Origin: Lachnospiraceae bacterium UBA4364
GTDB taxonomy: Bacteria > Bacillota > Clostridia > Lachnospirales > Lachnospiraceae
Length of the DNA: 64,000 bases
NCBI GenBank assembly: GCA_002393955.1
Contig: DGSK01000062.1
Span: 63,694 to 127,693, forward strand
Direction of reading: 5' to 3'
Numbering within the stretch: position 1 is the first letter of the stretch; each line of letters starts with the position of its first letter. Both the position numbers and the translations under genes were made by a program. Below the pieces are notes generated by a model. That model saw only the letters and a program-made list of their open reading frames with translations, was not told where the DNA came from and made no database searches. This document shows positions 1 through 8,600 of this stretch, piece by piece.

Positions 1-58
1 CATATTGGGAAATGACTGTATATATATCTTTATTGTACAGAACATAATCCGCAAAACT

Positions 59-134
59 GCGTATAATCAAAATTTTGCAATCATATAATCATGCGTATAA
101 TCAAAGAGTGTATTATAATGTGCGTATAATCAAA
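59..134 (+). repeat. Three direct copies of GCGTATAATCAAA
   Basis: The 13-mer GCGTATAATCAAA occurs exactly at 59-71, 93-105 and 122-134 (starts 34 and 29 bp apart), with a further partial copy around 84-90. The stretch is AT-rich and non-coding. It may be a regulator-binding array or a relic of a mobile-element end; nothing in the sequence decides between these. Confidence 0.7.
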
Positions 135-413
135 GAATAGAGAAAATAGAAAGCTATATTATTCACCCAAGGAATCTTATCATTAAGGATAATGTGATAT
201 GTGTTCCTGCGTATATGACATTTTGCCTGTGATGACCAAGACAGAAATAGCTGTATATAAATCTATCTGCAGTAACCCTTTAGCGGTTGCAAGCAGTATA
301 GCTTTGGAAATAGGGAAACAATCAAAATTTTTGGAGTGCTATTTACAGCGAAAATATAATCTTTTTGATAGTTAATAAGTACAAGCATATGCCTGCTTTA
401 GCAGATTTTTAAC
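135..413. other. Non-coding leader region, no gene seen
   Basis: AT-rich sequence between the 13-mer repeats and the hipBA promoter. Short open stretches exist but none has a start with a ribosome binding site or a recognisable product. It may hold the eroded end of a gene lying upstream of the window. Confidence 0.4.
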
Positions 414-443
414 TTGACTACGCCGAACGGCTAATTATATAAT
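414..443 (+). promoter_or_regulatory. hipBA promoter
   Basis: A -35 TTGACT (414-419) and a perfect -10 TATAAT (438-443) are separated by 18 bp. The first GCCGAACGGC operator (422-431) lies inside the spacer, so repressor bound there would block RNA polymerase. Confidence 0.75.
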
Positions 444-509
444 CATCTTATACAAAATAAGCCGAACGGCGTATTTTGTTTGCAAGAGTTAGAAATTTAG
501 CCGAACGGC
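422..509 (+). promoter_or_regulatory. Three-copy HipB operator array
   Basis: GCCGAACGGC, an inverted repeat GCCG-AA-CGGC, occurs at 422-431, 461-470 and 500-509. Starts are exactly 39 bp apart. One copy is inside the promoter spacer, one just past the expected transcription start, and one just before the hipB ribosome binding site. Known HipB proteins bind inverted repeats in their own promoter; assigning these sites to this HipB is inference. Confidence 0.7.
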
Positions 510-523
510 GAAGAGGACATCAT

Positions 524-742
524 ATGAAAATTACAGATTCTCAATCATTTGGTGAAGCAATTAAGAATAGAAGAAAAGAAATGGGATACACACAACGATA
601 TATATCCGAATATACAGGTTTCAGTATAAGTTTTATTTCAGATCTTGAAAATGGAAAGAGTACGGCAGAACTTGGAAAAGCTATTTTTTTGGCAAATCTG
701 TTAGGACTTGATATTAACGCAACGTCAAGAGGTGACAAATGA
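524..742 (+). CDS. hipB: HipB-type HTH antitoxin
   Basis: A 72-residue Cro/CI-type helix-turn-helix protein beginning MKITDSQSF. The segment MGYTQRYISEYTGFSISFISDLENG is the HTH, followed by the usual STAELGKAIFLANLLG helix. The start at 524 is preferred over the upstream in-frame 476 because AGAGGA at 512-517 is well spaced, and an earlier start would translate through operator 3. It overlaps hipA by ATGA at 739-742, so the two are translationally coupled. By family knowledge it should neutralise HipA and repress the operon through the three upstream GCCGAACGGC sites. Confidence 0.85.
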   Translation: MKITDSQSFGEAIKNRRKEMGYTQRYISEYTGFSISFISDLENGKSTAELGKAIFLANLLGLDINATSRGDK

Positions 743-2013
743 AAAAATATAATGTGTTCATGGAAATCGCCGGAAAATCTATTAATGTAGGAGATATTAA
801 GGGAGAATCCTCGGGGGATTCTTGTTTTTCATATTCTCAAGAATATTTATCCAAAGATTCTGCTAAAGCAATCTCAATATCGCTTCCCCTACATGATGAA
901 TATTTTTCTGCAGAAAGAACAAGACGTTTTTTTGATGGTCTGTTACCGGAAGGGTTTATGCGAAAAACAATAGCTACCGACATGCATTTTTCGGAAGATG
1001 ATTATTTGTCGATATTAAGTTTTTTGGGTAGAGAATGTTTGGGTGCAATTAGAATATGTGAAGAAGAAGATGTTTTAGATTCCGGATATAATGAAATTTC
1101 AGAAAAACAGGTTGAAGAGCTTGCTTCAGAAGGAACAAAAAAATCATCAGAAATGATAATAAAATCTCATATTTCACTTACAGGAGCGTCCGGAAAGGTT
1201 GGATTATATTATGATGAAAAAAAAGGAAAATGGTATTTACCATATGGGTTGGCACCAAGTACACACATTGTTAAGCAGAGTCATGTCAGACTGGATGGTA
1301 TAGTTGCAAATGAGCAATTGTCAATGATGACTGCCGGTAAGTGTGGAATAGAGATTCCGGATAGTTTTATTATCAATGTAGGTAAAGGTACTGATTCGGA
1401 AGTATTATTTGCAACAAAAAGATATGACAGAATTATAAATGAAACATCAGAAATTATTAATAACTTAAAAAGGCCTTTCAGATTACATCAGGAAGATTTT
1501 GCACAAGCTTTGGGTATATCATCGTTTGATAAGTATGAGAAAGGCGACGAAGAATATGCAAGCAAGATGTTTCGTTTAATAAGGGATAATATAAGTAACC
1601 CGTTGTCAGAACAACTTAAATTATATAGAAGGATTGTATTTAATTTTGTAATAGGAAACACAGATGCTCATATAAAAAATTATTCTTTATTATATAATCA
1701 GAATCTGAATGAGATAAGCCTGGCTCCGGCATATGACATAGTTAGTACGGTAATATATGAAAATGCCACAAGAGAAATGTCTTTTGGGATAGGTGGAACG
1801 CGAGACATAAACAGGATAAATAAAGATAACTTTAGAATGATGGCTTCTCAAATTAATCTTGGAGAAAAAATAGCGGTAAAAGAATATGAAAACATACTAA
1901 ATAAATTTGAATCATCTATTCGTGAATCAGCAAGAGAACTTAAAGAAATGGGATTTAATAATGCAAACAATATTTGCGAAAGAATAATTAATGCGAGAAA
2001 AAATATACTTTAA
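739..2013 (+). CDS. hipA: HipA-type Ser/Thr kinase toxin
   Basis: A 424-residue protein close to the length of E. coli HipA. The N-terminal HipA_N domain carries FFDGLLPEG at about residues 64-72. The kinase lobe has the glycine-containing SLTGASGK loop (146-153), a catalytic loop NTDAHIKN with Asp309, and a metal-binding AYD with Asp333. All key residues are present, so the enzyme looks intact. Known HipA proteins phosphorylate aminoacyl-tRNA synthetases (GltX in E. coli) and cause growth arrest; the target here cannot be read. It is coupled to hipB by a 4-bp overlap. Base composition is more AT-rich than the housekeeping genes downstream, in keeping with acquisition by transfer. Confidence 0.9.
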   Translation: MKKYNVFMEIAGKSINVGDIKGESSGDSCFSYSQEYLSKDSAKAISISLPLHDEYFSAERTRRFFDGLLPEGFMRKTIATDMHFSEDDYLSILSFLGRECLGAIRICEEEDVLDSGYNEISEKQVEELASEGTKKSSEMIIKSHISLTGASGKVGLYYDEKKGKWYLPYGLAPSTHIVKQSHVRLDGIVANEQLSMMTAGKCGIEIPDSFIINVGKGTDSEVLFATKRYDRIINETSEIINNLKRPFRLHQEDFAQALGISSFDKYEKGDEEYASKMFRLIRDNISNPLSEQLKLYRRIVFNFVIGNTDAHIKNYSLLYNQNLNEISLAPAYDIVSTVIYENATREMSFGIGGTRDINRINKDNFRMMASQINLGEKIAVKEYENILNKFESSIRESARELKEMGFNNANNICERIINARKNIL

Positions 2014-2309
2014 CGCGAATTCGATAAAAGAAATATACAGATTTTCAAAATTATATAATTGAAAAATGTTTAACTTCAAAAAATTGAATATCCTTAATTC
2101 AAAACATTTTACCACCGGCAGTATTATTGTAACCGACGCAGAGGTAAGAACAGATTATGTAGAGTCAAACGCTCTTAAATCCACCATAAATTTAAGCTTC
2201 TCCTTCGTATCATATATATCAAAGCATTTTGAAGCAGGTTTTCCGTTGCGGGGTGCCGTAACCGGAAGAACAGATAGGGTCTGAGCGTTTAATTTCAGAA
2301 GGGAGAATT
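2014..2309 (+). other. Intergenic stretch with possible gene remnant
   Basis: A 296-bp gap. An open frame at 2066-2284 has no convincing start, but its end, reading ...HFEAGFPLRGAVTGRT, resembles the GFPLRGA-type motif of cyclase-like or uncharacterised proteins and may be a decayed fragment. GAAGGGAG at about 2298-2305 is the ribosome binding site of the next gene. No clear terminator is seen for hipBA. Confidence 0.3.
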
Positions 2310-3062
2310 ATGAAAAAAAGAGCGGCAGTTATATTCGGAACGATGGTGGTGGCAGCAGGACTTTTATGCGCATGTGGTAAGGGCAGCGGCAGTTCTTCCA
2401 CGGGCAGTGCTGTAAACAGCAGCAATTCGGGGAATGATTCTGAAAGCATTGTAGATGAGGTGCTTAAGGGAATAGGCCGGACAGCGCTGGCGCAAAGTGC
2501 GGATTTTCATGAGGATATCGTCGGGACTGTCGGGGATCATATCTACTATTCAGGCAATCTTTTTGAAGGAAGAGGATATTCAGCCGATGAAAAAAAGGCT
2601 ATGCTGGAATACCTGGAGACCGTAGATGCAACTCTTTCGGAAGATCTGTATGTAACCGGCTATTCCGACGGAGGGAGTACTAGGGATCAGAGGTTTTATG
2701 CGAGACAGTATATAAATGGGGCTGTGGTTTCTGATGTGTACTATGCAACGGACTGGGATAAAACGAGTCCTAATATAGTACTTGCATCTGATGCTCAGCC
2801 TGTAGCAGATCTTGATACTTCCAATGTTATTTCCCCTGAGGTACTGTTTCCCATAGTTAAGGAGGAGGCGGAGAAGAACTCGGATAAGCTGAATGACTAC
2901 AATAATAAAGGTGTCTACGGATTTTATCTGTTATCCTATGAGTCGGCAGGGGATCGCCTTGTATACGATTTCACGGTAAACGAATTCAGCCATGTGAAGT
3001 TTGATGCCGTGACCGGTGATCTGGTGGATGAAGAGTTCTGGAACGGAGCTATAGCGGACTGA
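2310..3062 (+). CDS. Putative lipoprotein, function unknown
   Basis: A 250-residue protein with a lipoprotein signal: positively charged MKKRA start, hydrophobic core, and lipobox LLCAC placing the lipidated Cys at about residue 22. A short Ser/Gly/Asn-rich linker follows (about 25-45), then a compact mixed domain with no motif I recognise. It is expected to be anchored on the outer face of the membrane. The ribosome binding site GAAGGGAG is well placed. No functional link to the flanking toxin-antitoxin genes is visible. Confidence 0.75.
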   Translation: MKKRAAVIFGTMVVAAGLLCACGKGSGSSSTGSAVNSSNSGNDSESIVDEVLKGIGRTALAQSADFHEDIVGTVGDHIYYSGNLFEGRGYSADEKKAMLEYLETVDATLSEDLYVTGYSDGGSTRDQRFYARQYINGAVVSDVYYATDWDKTSPNIVLASDAQPVADLDTSNVISPEVLFPIVKEEAEKNSDKLNDYNNKGVYGFYLLSYESAGDRLVYDFTVNEFSHVKFDAVTGDLVDEEFWNGAIAD

Positions 3063-3101
3063 AAATATAAAGCTTAAACGATCTCAAACACATCAGACAA
3101 A

Positions 3102-3130
3102 TTGACGCCCTACAATGTAGGGCATATAAT
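3102..3130 (+). promoter_or_regulatory. Promoter with built-in palindromic operator
   Basis: TTGACG (3102-3107), a 17-bp spacer and TATAAT (3125-3130) form a near-consensus promoter. The spacer is almost filled by the perfect palindrome GCCCTACAATGTAGGGC (3107-3123). This is typical of a toxin-antitoxin promoter repressed by its antitoxin, here probably the HTH protein at 3307. Confidence 0.75.
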
Positions 3131-3140
3131 GAAAGGAGAC

Positions 3141-3310
3141 ATGGCATCAGGTGGATTTTATAGGAAGAATATGAAGTGATTTATCTGATTACTGCATTTA
3201 CAAAAAATGAGCAGGATAATCTGACTGACGATGAGAAGAAAACATTGAAGAAGCTTGTGAAGGCTTTGAAGGAAGAGGCAGGCAGAAATAGGAAAGGGGG
3301 CAGCGCATGA
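3141..3310 (+). pseudogene. Decayed RelE/HigB-like toxin
   Basis: A good ribosome binding site (AAAGGAGA, 3132-3139) and ATG at 3141 start a 12-codon frame, MASGGFYRKNMK, that stops at 3177. From 3164 another frame reads EEYEVIYLITAFTKNEQDNL and runs to a TGA at 3308-3310. The second piece matches the C-terminal strand and helix of RelE/HigB-type toxins (..VIYLLTAYAKNE.. type). The first piece resembles the GTGGFRK part of the same family. The gene has therefore lost its N-terminus and most of its middle and cannot make toxin. Its end overlaps the antitoxin start as ATGA, the usual toxin-first order. Confidence 0.7.
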
Positions 3311-3621
3311 CATCTTTATTTGAGGATTTGCAAGAGGGTCTGAATCAGGCAATTGCTTTTGAAAAAGGTATTGGCAAAGCAAAGGTAAGAACGCTGATTA
3401 TAATGCCGCTAAAGAAATATACTAATGATGAAATCAGGACAATAAGGAACAATGCCGGAATGACACAGACAACGCTGGCCAAATACCTTGGAGTGTCAAA
3501 AAAGACAGTAGAAGCGTGGGAAAATGGAAGGACACATCCAACCGGTCCGGCTTATCGTTTGCTGGAAATTTTGGAACAGGGACGGGAGGGTGAACTGTCT
3601 TTTGTTTCTGTTGAGGATTAG
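3307..3621 (+). CDS. HigA-type HTH antitoxin, orphaned
   Basis: A 104-residue protein. The C-terminal half is an XRE helix-turn-helix (IRTIRNNAGMTQTTLAKYLG followed by SKKTVEAWENGRTHPTGPA), the arrangement seen in antitoxins paired with RelE/HigB toxins where the toxin gene comes first. The upstream toxin gene is decayed, so this protein probably survives as a self-regulating repressor acting on the palindrome at 3107-3123. It overlaps the convergent TatD gene by 4 bp. Confidence 0.85.
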   Translation: MTSLFEDLQEGLNQAIAFEKGIGKAKVRTLIIMPLKKYTNDEIRTIRNNAGMTQTTLAKYLGVSKKTVEAWENGRTHPTGPAYRLLEILEQGREGELSFVSVED

Positions 3622-4451
3622 TGGGGATTGATAAGCTGTATTGTATTTACCAGCTTACTGAGAAACTTAGCATGCAACTCAGCTGTTTCCGTTAATGTAT
3701 CCGGCGTAAAATATTCACATTCAAAGGCATTCCTGTCTTCTGGGACAAGGGTGTCTTTTTTTTGTGGCAATGAGTCAGGCTTCACGCTCTGTGCCTGAAC
3801 GATGGATGTGGGTTTATATGAGAATGGCAGGTCGGTTTCTGTCACAAGGTATTCCTGCGGAACGGCCTTTACTGTTTCCGGCAGCTTCTTTGCACCGGGT
3901 TTCAGAAGTGTGGTACCTACACCCAGCCTGAAGCCCTGCTTTATAAATTCCTTCGCTGCCTCAGCACTGTAAGCATAACCATGCATTATGCCTTTCGCAT
4001 CCGGATAAGCATGCAGTATCTTCAGCGTGTCCTCACAGGCGGATACGGAATGTATGGATACCGGCAGGCTGTAATCCAGGCTCATTTCCAGCTGTTTTCT
4101 GAAAACTTCTTTCTGCAGTTCCCTGTCCGGCATGTCCTTGCGGTAGTCAAGTCCGATCTCGCCAATGGCTGAGATGTTTTTGTTGTCATTTAAGATTTCG
4201 CTAAGCGCAGCAATCTGTCTGTCAGGATTGTCGCCTATGTACTGTGGATGGATGCCTGCTGCGATATGCAGGGATGCGGTTTCACTTATTTTCTCATATG
4301 CCTTTAAAAGCTCCACAGCTTTCCGGGAACTTTCTATATCATAGGAAACACAGAGCAGTCCGGTCACGTCCTGACGGCCTATTTCCTTCAGATAGACAGC
4401 CAGGTCTTCGGGTTTTATAAATTCTTGCAGATGTACATGGGAATCAACCAT
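3618..4451 (-). CDS. TatD-family metal-dependent hydrolase
   Basis: A 277-residue TIM-barrel amidohydrolase. Metal ligands of the TatD family are visible: DSHVHL (His5, His7), GEIGLDY (Glu98), SIHS (His134), MHGY (His157) and ETDLPF (Asp207). TatD enzymes are Mg-dependent DNases with 3'-5' exonuclease activity or related phosphodiesterases; the exact substrate cannot be read. The length is slightly above the usual 255-265 because of an insertion at about 215-240. It lies convergent to the antitoxin gene, with tRNA-Lys upstream on the same strand. Confidence 0.9.
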   Translation of the reverse strand: MVDSHVHLQEFIKPEDLAVYLKEIGRQDVTGLLCVSYDIESSRKAVELLKAYEKISETASLHIAAGIHPQYIGDNPDRQIAALSEILNDNKNISAIGEIGLDYRKDMPDRELQKEVFRKQLEMSLDYSLPVSIHSVSACEDTLKILHAYPDAKGIMHGYAYSAEAAKEFIKQGFRLGVGTTLLKPGAKKLPETVKAVPQEYLVTETDLPFSYKPTSIVQAQSVKPDSLPQKKDTLVPEDRNAFECEYFTPDTLTETAELHAKFLSKLVNTIQLINPH

Positions 4452-4516
4452 AATATTTTAATATTCAAAAAAAACACCATCCCCAACGATCCTAGTCGTC
4501 AAAAATGATGCTTTCA

Positions 4517-4589
4517 TGCACCGCCAGGGGCTCGAACCCTGGACACCCTGATTAAGAGTCAGGTGCTCTACCAACTGAGCTAGCGGTGC
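4517..4589 (-). tRNA. tRNA-Lys (CTT anticodon)
   Basis: On the minus strand the 73-nt sequence folds as a cloverleaf. The acceptor stem is GCACCGC/GCGGTGC with discriminator A; the D arm has GCTCAGTTGGTAGAGC; the anticodon stem CCTGA/TCAGG encloses the loop CTCTTAA with anticodon CTT; the T arm has GGTTCGAGCC. CCA is not encoded. It reads the AAG lysine codon. Confidence 0.97.
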
Positions 4590-4622
4590 GTACCGCACGT
4601 CCTCATCAAAGGCACAATGAAG

Positions 4623-4651
4623 ATTATAGTACATTGTTTTCAGGAATGCAA
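4623..4651 (-). promoter_or_regulatory. tRNA-Lys promoter
   Basis: On the minus strand, TTGCAT (4651-4646), a 17-bp spacer and TATAAT (4628-4623) lie about 35 bp before the mature tRNA 5' end. Confidence 0.65.
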
Positions 4652-5010
4652 GGGCTTTTTTAAAAAGTTTTTGTACTTTTTTGCGGGCTAAAATTCATGA
4701 GAATTTCGTTGGTTTTGGACTGCATTTTTGCTATACTTAATTGTAATATCCGGTAAGGAGCGAGCGGAAGCGTTTGCTGACGCGATTGAGGCTGCAGCCA
4801 ATGACAAGACTCCTATCCACAAGGTCAGTGCCAGGGTTCTGACTGACCATCAAGCCAATCACTGTGAGCGGAGAACCGTTCAGCAATACGGTATTCAGCT
4901 TTTGAGGCTATTATAGAGCGGCGCTGTGACTGCTGAGTCACAGAAAAAAATCATCAAAGAATTTCGAAGAAAGGGGCTTGACAGCCATGGGTCATAGAAC
5001 TACGCTCCTT

Positions 5011-5055
5011 AGAGCAGAGCAGAGCAGAGCAGAGCAGAGCAGAGCACAGCACAGC
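5011..5055 (+). repeat. AGAGC pentanucleotide microsatellite
   Basis: Seven perfect tandem AGAGC units (5011-5045) are followed by two ACAGC units (5046-5055). No coding frame spans it convincingly. Such tracts change length by slipped-strand mispairing. Confidence 0.95.
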
Positions 5056-5125
5056 AAAGGCTAACTGCGCCCTTTTTGCGTCCTGCGGGGCGCTTGAAAC
5101 TGCATATTACATTCGTGATGGATAA

Positions 5126-5175
5126 CCGTCAGATTCTGACGGGGTAAGTATACCCTGTCAGGTTCGGCGGTTTTT
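5126..5175 (+). promoter_or_regulatory. Mutually exclusive hairpins, attenuator-like
   Basis: CCGTCAG (5126-5132) pairs with CTGACGG (5136-5142). The segment from 5136, CTGACGGGGTA, can instead pair with TACCCTGTCAG (5151-5161) in an 11-bp stem with loop AGTA. The two stems share 5136-5142 and cannot coexist. A T-tract follows at 5171-5175, but at a distance from the stem. This resembles a leader switch ahead of the receiver gene at 5224; no known riboswitch consensus is recognised. Confidence 0.4.
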
Positions 5176-5223
5176 GTCGTGCAGGCATAATCACATGGAA
5201 CGGCAAGGAAGGGCATCCATTGA

Positions 5224-5598
5224 ATGAATGTACTCTGTGTAGATCAGGATAGAACCAAACTCAGGCAAATGAAACGGGACGCAAAGGAGATCGTTCCCGG
5301 CGCGCGCATCACCGTCTACCGCGATCCGTGTAAAGCGGAGACTGTGGCAAAGGCAAAAGGCTGCGACGTGCTGCTGACCAACACGGTCTTCGACGGGAGC
5401 AATTGGGACGGAGTTATGCTGGCGGAGCGGATTCAGCGTGTGAATCCCCGCGTCAACATCATCTTCATTGCCGACCGAGCGGACACATCCGCGGCATACG
5501 ACGCATGGCAGATCGGAGCCGGCGCGTTTCTCCTGCGACCTTACGAGAAGCAGCGGCTGGCAAAGGCATTGGCAGACCTGCGCTTTGCGCCGGTATGA
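5224..5598 (+). CDS. Stand-alone receiver-like protein, probably not phosphorylatable
   Basis: A 124-residue protein with the response-regulator receiver layout: VDQD near residue 7 (acidic pocket), DVLLTNTVFDGSNWDGVML at about 49-67, IIFIAD near 81-86 and FLLRPYEKQRL at about 103-113. At the position of the phosphoacceptor Asp there appears to be Asn (LLTN), the switch Thr/Ser position looks like Ala, and the conserved Lys-Pro is Arg-Pro. It therefore looks like a pseudo-receiver that works by binding, not by phosphotransfer. No output domain or histidine kinase is adjacent. It is 65 bp upstream of the large secreted protein and shares its GC-richer codon use. Confidence 0.7.
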   Translation: MNVLCVDQDRTKLRQMKRDAKEIVPGARITVYRDPCKAETVAKAKGCDVLLTNTVFDGSNWDGVMLAERIQRVNPRVNIIFIADRADTSAAYDAWQIGAGAFLLRPYEKQRLAKALADLRFAPV

Positions 5599-5663
5599 GC
5601 GCTCCGGTGTGCAACTACATAAAACATGCCGCGATATAGAATAATCACAAGGAGGAATTTTAC

Positions 5664-8600
5664 ATGAAACAGAAAACAGGAAGGAAGCTGCTGAGCTTTT
5701 TGCTCACGCTGGCGATGGTCGTCGGGCTGATGCCGGGTATGAGCTTGACGGCGTATGCGGCGGTAGAGAAGGCATACACCGACTATGATGTAACCACAGA
5801 TACGAACAAGACCAAGAGTGGTGATGCCCTTACGGCATTACAGGTTACTTTCAATGGTTATAATTGGTACATTATTGAAGACAATTCTGAAAGCGAAACA
5901 TCAGGGACAGTTACGTTGCTAGCAGCAGGCACTGGTTTTGGCATAATGACATTTGATTCTGATTTCCAAAGCAACAGCTATAATAATTCGGATGTGAAAG
6001 CATACTTGGATGATATAGTCAATGGTAACGCCGCAGAAGGGAAGCCAAATTTCAAGAATGTGGCAAGTGCTATAGAACCGGTTACCTTGAAAACCTATGC
6101 ATACAGTCCAACGACAGATGTAGCTGAAACGACAGAGAATGCTAAGCTGTATCTTTTGAGTACAGCTGAAGCTGATAAACTCTCAAATGATGTTCAAAAA
6201 CTAGATTTCTCTGGTGTTGGCAGTCATAATGAATGGTGGCTGCGCTCGCCCGGCGACGGTTATGATCAAGCGGCGTGCGTGTACGGCAACGGCGACGTGA
6301 GCAGCGTTGGTAACGATGTCGACGAAGAGTTTGGCGTTCGCCCCGCTTTAAAGCTGAATCTGTCATCTGTCATCTTCGACTCTGAATCAAAAGAATTTTC
6401 GCTGAAGCCGGCGGGATATGACGTTACCATAACTAAAGGCAGCAATATGACATGGACCACAACTTCAGGTACGGAATCACAGACTGGCGTGACCGATGCG
6501 ATAACAGATGTGGTTTATACTGCAAATGACGGGTATTATTTCCCGACAGAATATAGCGTTACTTCAGTCAATGGGATTTCCGTGACGCGTAACAGCTATA
6601 CACAGATCACTGTTTCAGGAACACCGACGACAAATGCTTCTATTACACTGACAGCTCCGACGGCAAAGACAACGCCGGACGCGCCTACAACAGCAGCCGC
6701 GACGGACTGCACCACCGCAGACAACAACGATGGAAAGCTCACCGGCGTTACGACCGCTATGGAGTATAAGAAGTCGGATGCCGAGAGTTGGACTGCTGGA
6801 ACAGGCAGCGACATCACGGGCCTTGTCCCCGGAACATACTATGTCCGCGTAAAGGCGACCGATACGACAAATGCATCCGCAAATCAGGAACTGACAATTA
6901 AAGAATTTATTTCGTACACGGTGACCTTTAAGGTAGTGAACGGAAAATGGAATGAGGGCGAAGGCGATGCTGCGACAGCAGATAAGACCGTGACCCTTAC
7001 CGGACATGATGGCGATACCTTGAAACTGACCGCAGACCAGATTCCGGCAGTCGGCACCAAGCCGAACGACACCTACAAGGCCGGAAGCTGGGATACGACG
7101 CCGAGCGCGGAAATTGCGATTACAGGAGCAACAACCTACACATATACATATGCGCAGAAAGAAAGCATCAGCCAGACAGTAACTTTCAAGGTTGCTAACG
7201 GCAAATGGGACGATGGCACCACAGCCGACAAGACTGTGACCCTTACCGGACATGATGGCGATACCCTGAAGCTGGCGGCAAACCAGATTCCGTCAGTCGG
7301 CAACAAGCCGAACGACACCTACAAGGCCGGAAGCTGGGATACGACGCCGAGCGCGGACACAGCGATCACGGCGGCGACCACCTACACATATACCTACGCG
7401 GCAAAGGACAGCGTCAGCCAGACCGTGACCTTCAAGGTAGCCAACGGCAAGTGGGACGATGACAGCACAGCGGACAAGACCGTGAAGCTTAGCGGCTACG
7501 AGGGCGACACCCTCAAACTGGCGGCGAATCAGATTCCGGCGGTCGGCACCAAGCCGAACGACACCTATAAGGCAGGAAGCTGGGATGTGATGCCGAACAC
7601 TGACACAGCGATTACGGAGGCAACCACCTACACGTATACTTACGTAGCAAAAGAAGCATCCGTTGTAACCAAAGCACCGGAAGCGAAAACGCTGACCTAT
7701 ACCGGCTCTGCACAGGAGCTTGTAACAGCAGGCACCGCCACAGGCGGCACGATGCAATACGCCCTTGGAACGAAGGACGCGGCCACACCACCTTATACCA
7801 CAGACATCCCCGCAAAAACCAACGCTGGAACCTACTATGTCTGGTACAAGGCATCAGGTAACTCTGATTATGAGGAATCCGAACCCGGATGTGTTGAGGT
7901 GACCATACGGGAGGACGGGCAACCGGACAACGATGAAGGCAACATCAATGTAAAAACTCGCAAAGAGGAGGGGGCACCGGACTGCGGCCTGGAAGTTCCC
8001 GATGACACATTGAACAGTCTGCTTACGGAAGAAGAAAAGGAAAGGTTGAATCATGGCGAAGCAGTTCTTTTCTATCTGGATGTAAGCAATACTGACCCGT
8101 CGGAGACAGACAAGAGTCTCATAGAAAGCAAACTTAAAGAAATATCCTCCGATGCACAGGTCGGAATGTTTTTCGACATGTCCTTTTACAAACAGGTCGG
8201 GAATAATTCAAATCCGGAAAAGATAACTGACCTTAATGGAAAGAAAGTAAATGTTCTGATCGATGTTCCGAAAGAACTGCAAAATGCCGAAAGCGGCAAG
8301 ACCAGGATATTCTATGTGGTCCGCATCCACAACGGTGTGGCAGAGATAATTGCAGAGTCAACAAATACACCTATTCCTGTGGAAAGCGATAAGTTCTCTA
8401 CATATGCGATCCTGTACGAGGATGTTGAAAAATCTACAGGCAGTTCGTATGAGCATCATCACCACATATGCGAGCGTGGACACATTTTTAACTATCATGT
8501 ATTCCAGGAGCCTACAACGGAAACTGATGGTTATGCAGGCTGGGTATGCGACCGCTGCGGAATACAGGATCCCGACCATGCTGACTATGTAGGGCCTACA

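Larger units (their letters stand above)
4652..5223. other. Repeat-rich region without a supported gene
   Basis: An open frame at 4728-4916 reads through a charged segment (GKERAEAFADAIEAAAND) that could be a fragment of an older gene, but it has no ribosome binding site and matches nothing I recognise. The region also holds the AGAGC microsatellite (5011-5055), a GCGCCC/GGGCGC hairpin (5067-5093) and the paired hairpins at 5126-5161. Around here the sequence changes from AT-rich to GC-richer, and the GC-rich character continues through the next two genes. Confidence 0.45.

Noticed and set aside
4728..4916. 62-codon ORF downstream of the tRNA-Lys promoter
   Set aside because: No Shine-Dalgarno before the ATG and no recognisable family; at most a gene fragment, so it is noted only in the region entry.
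5011..5055. Possible CRISPR array
   Set aside because: The units are contiguous pentamers without spacers, and no cas genes are present.
6615..7757. Minus-strand frames opposite the surface-protein repeats
   Set aside because: They repeat with the DNA repeats on the plus strand, lack start signals and give Cys/Arg-rich nonsense.
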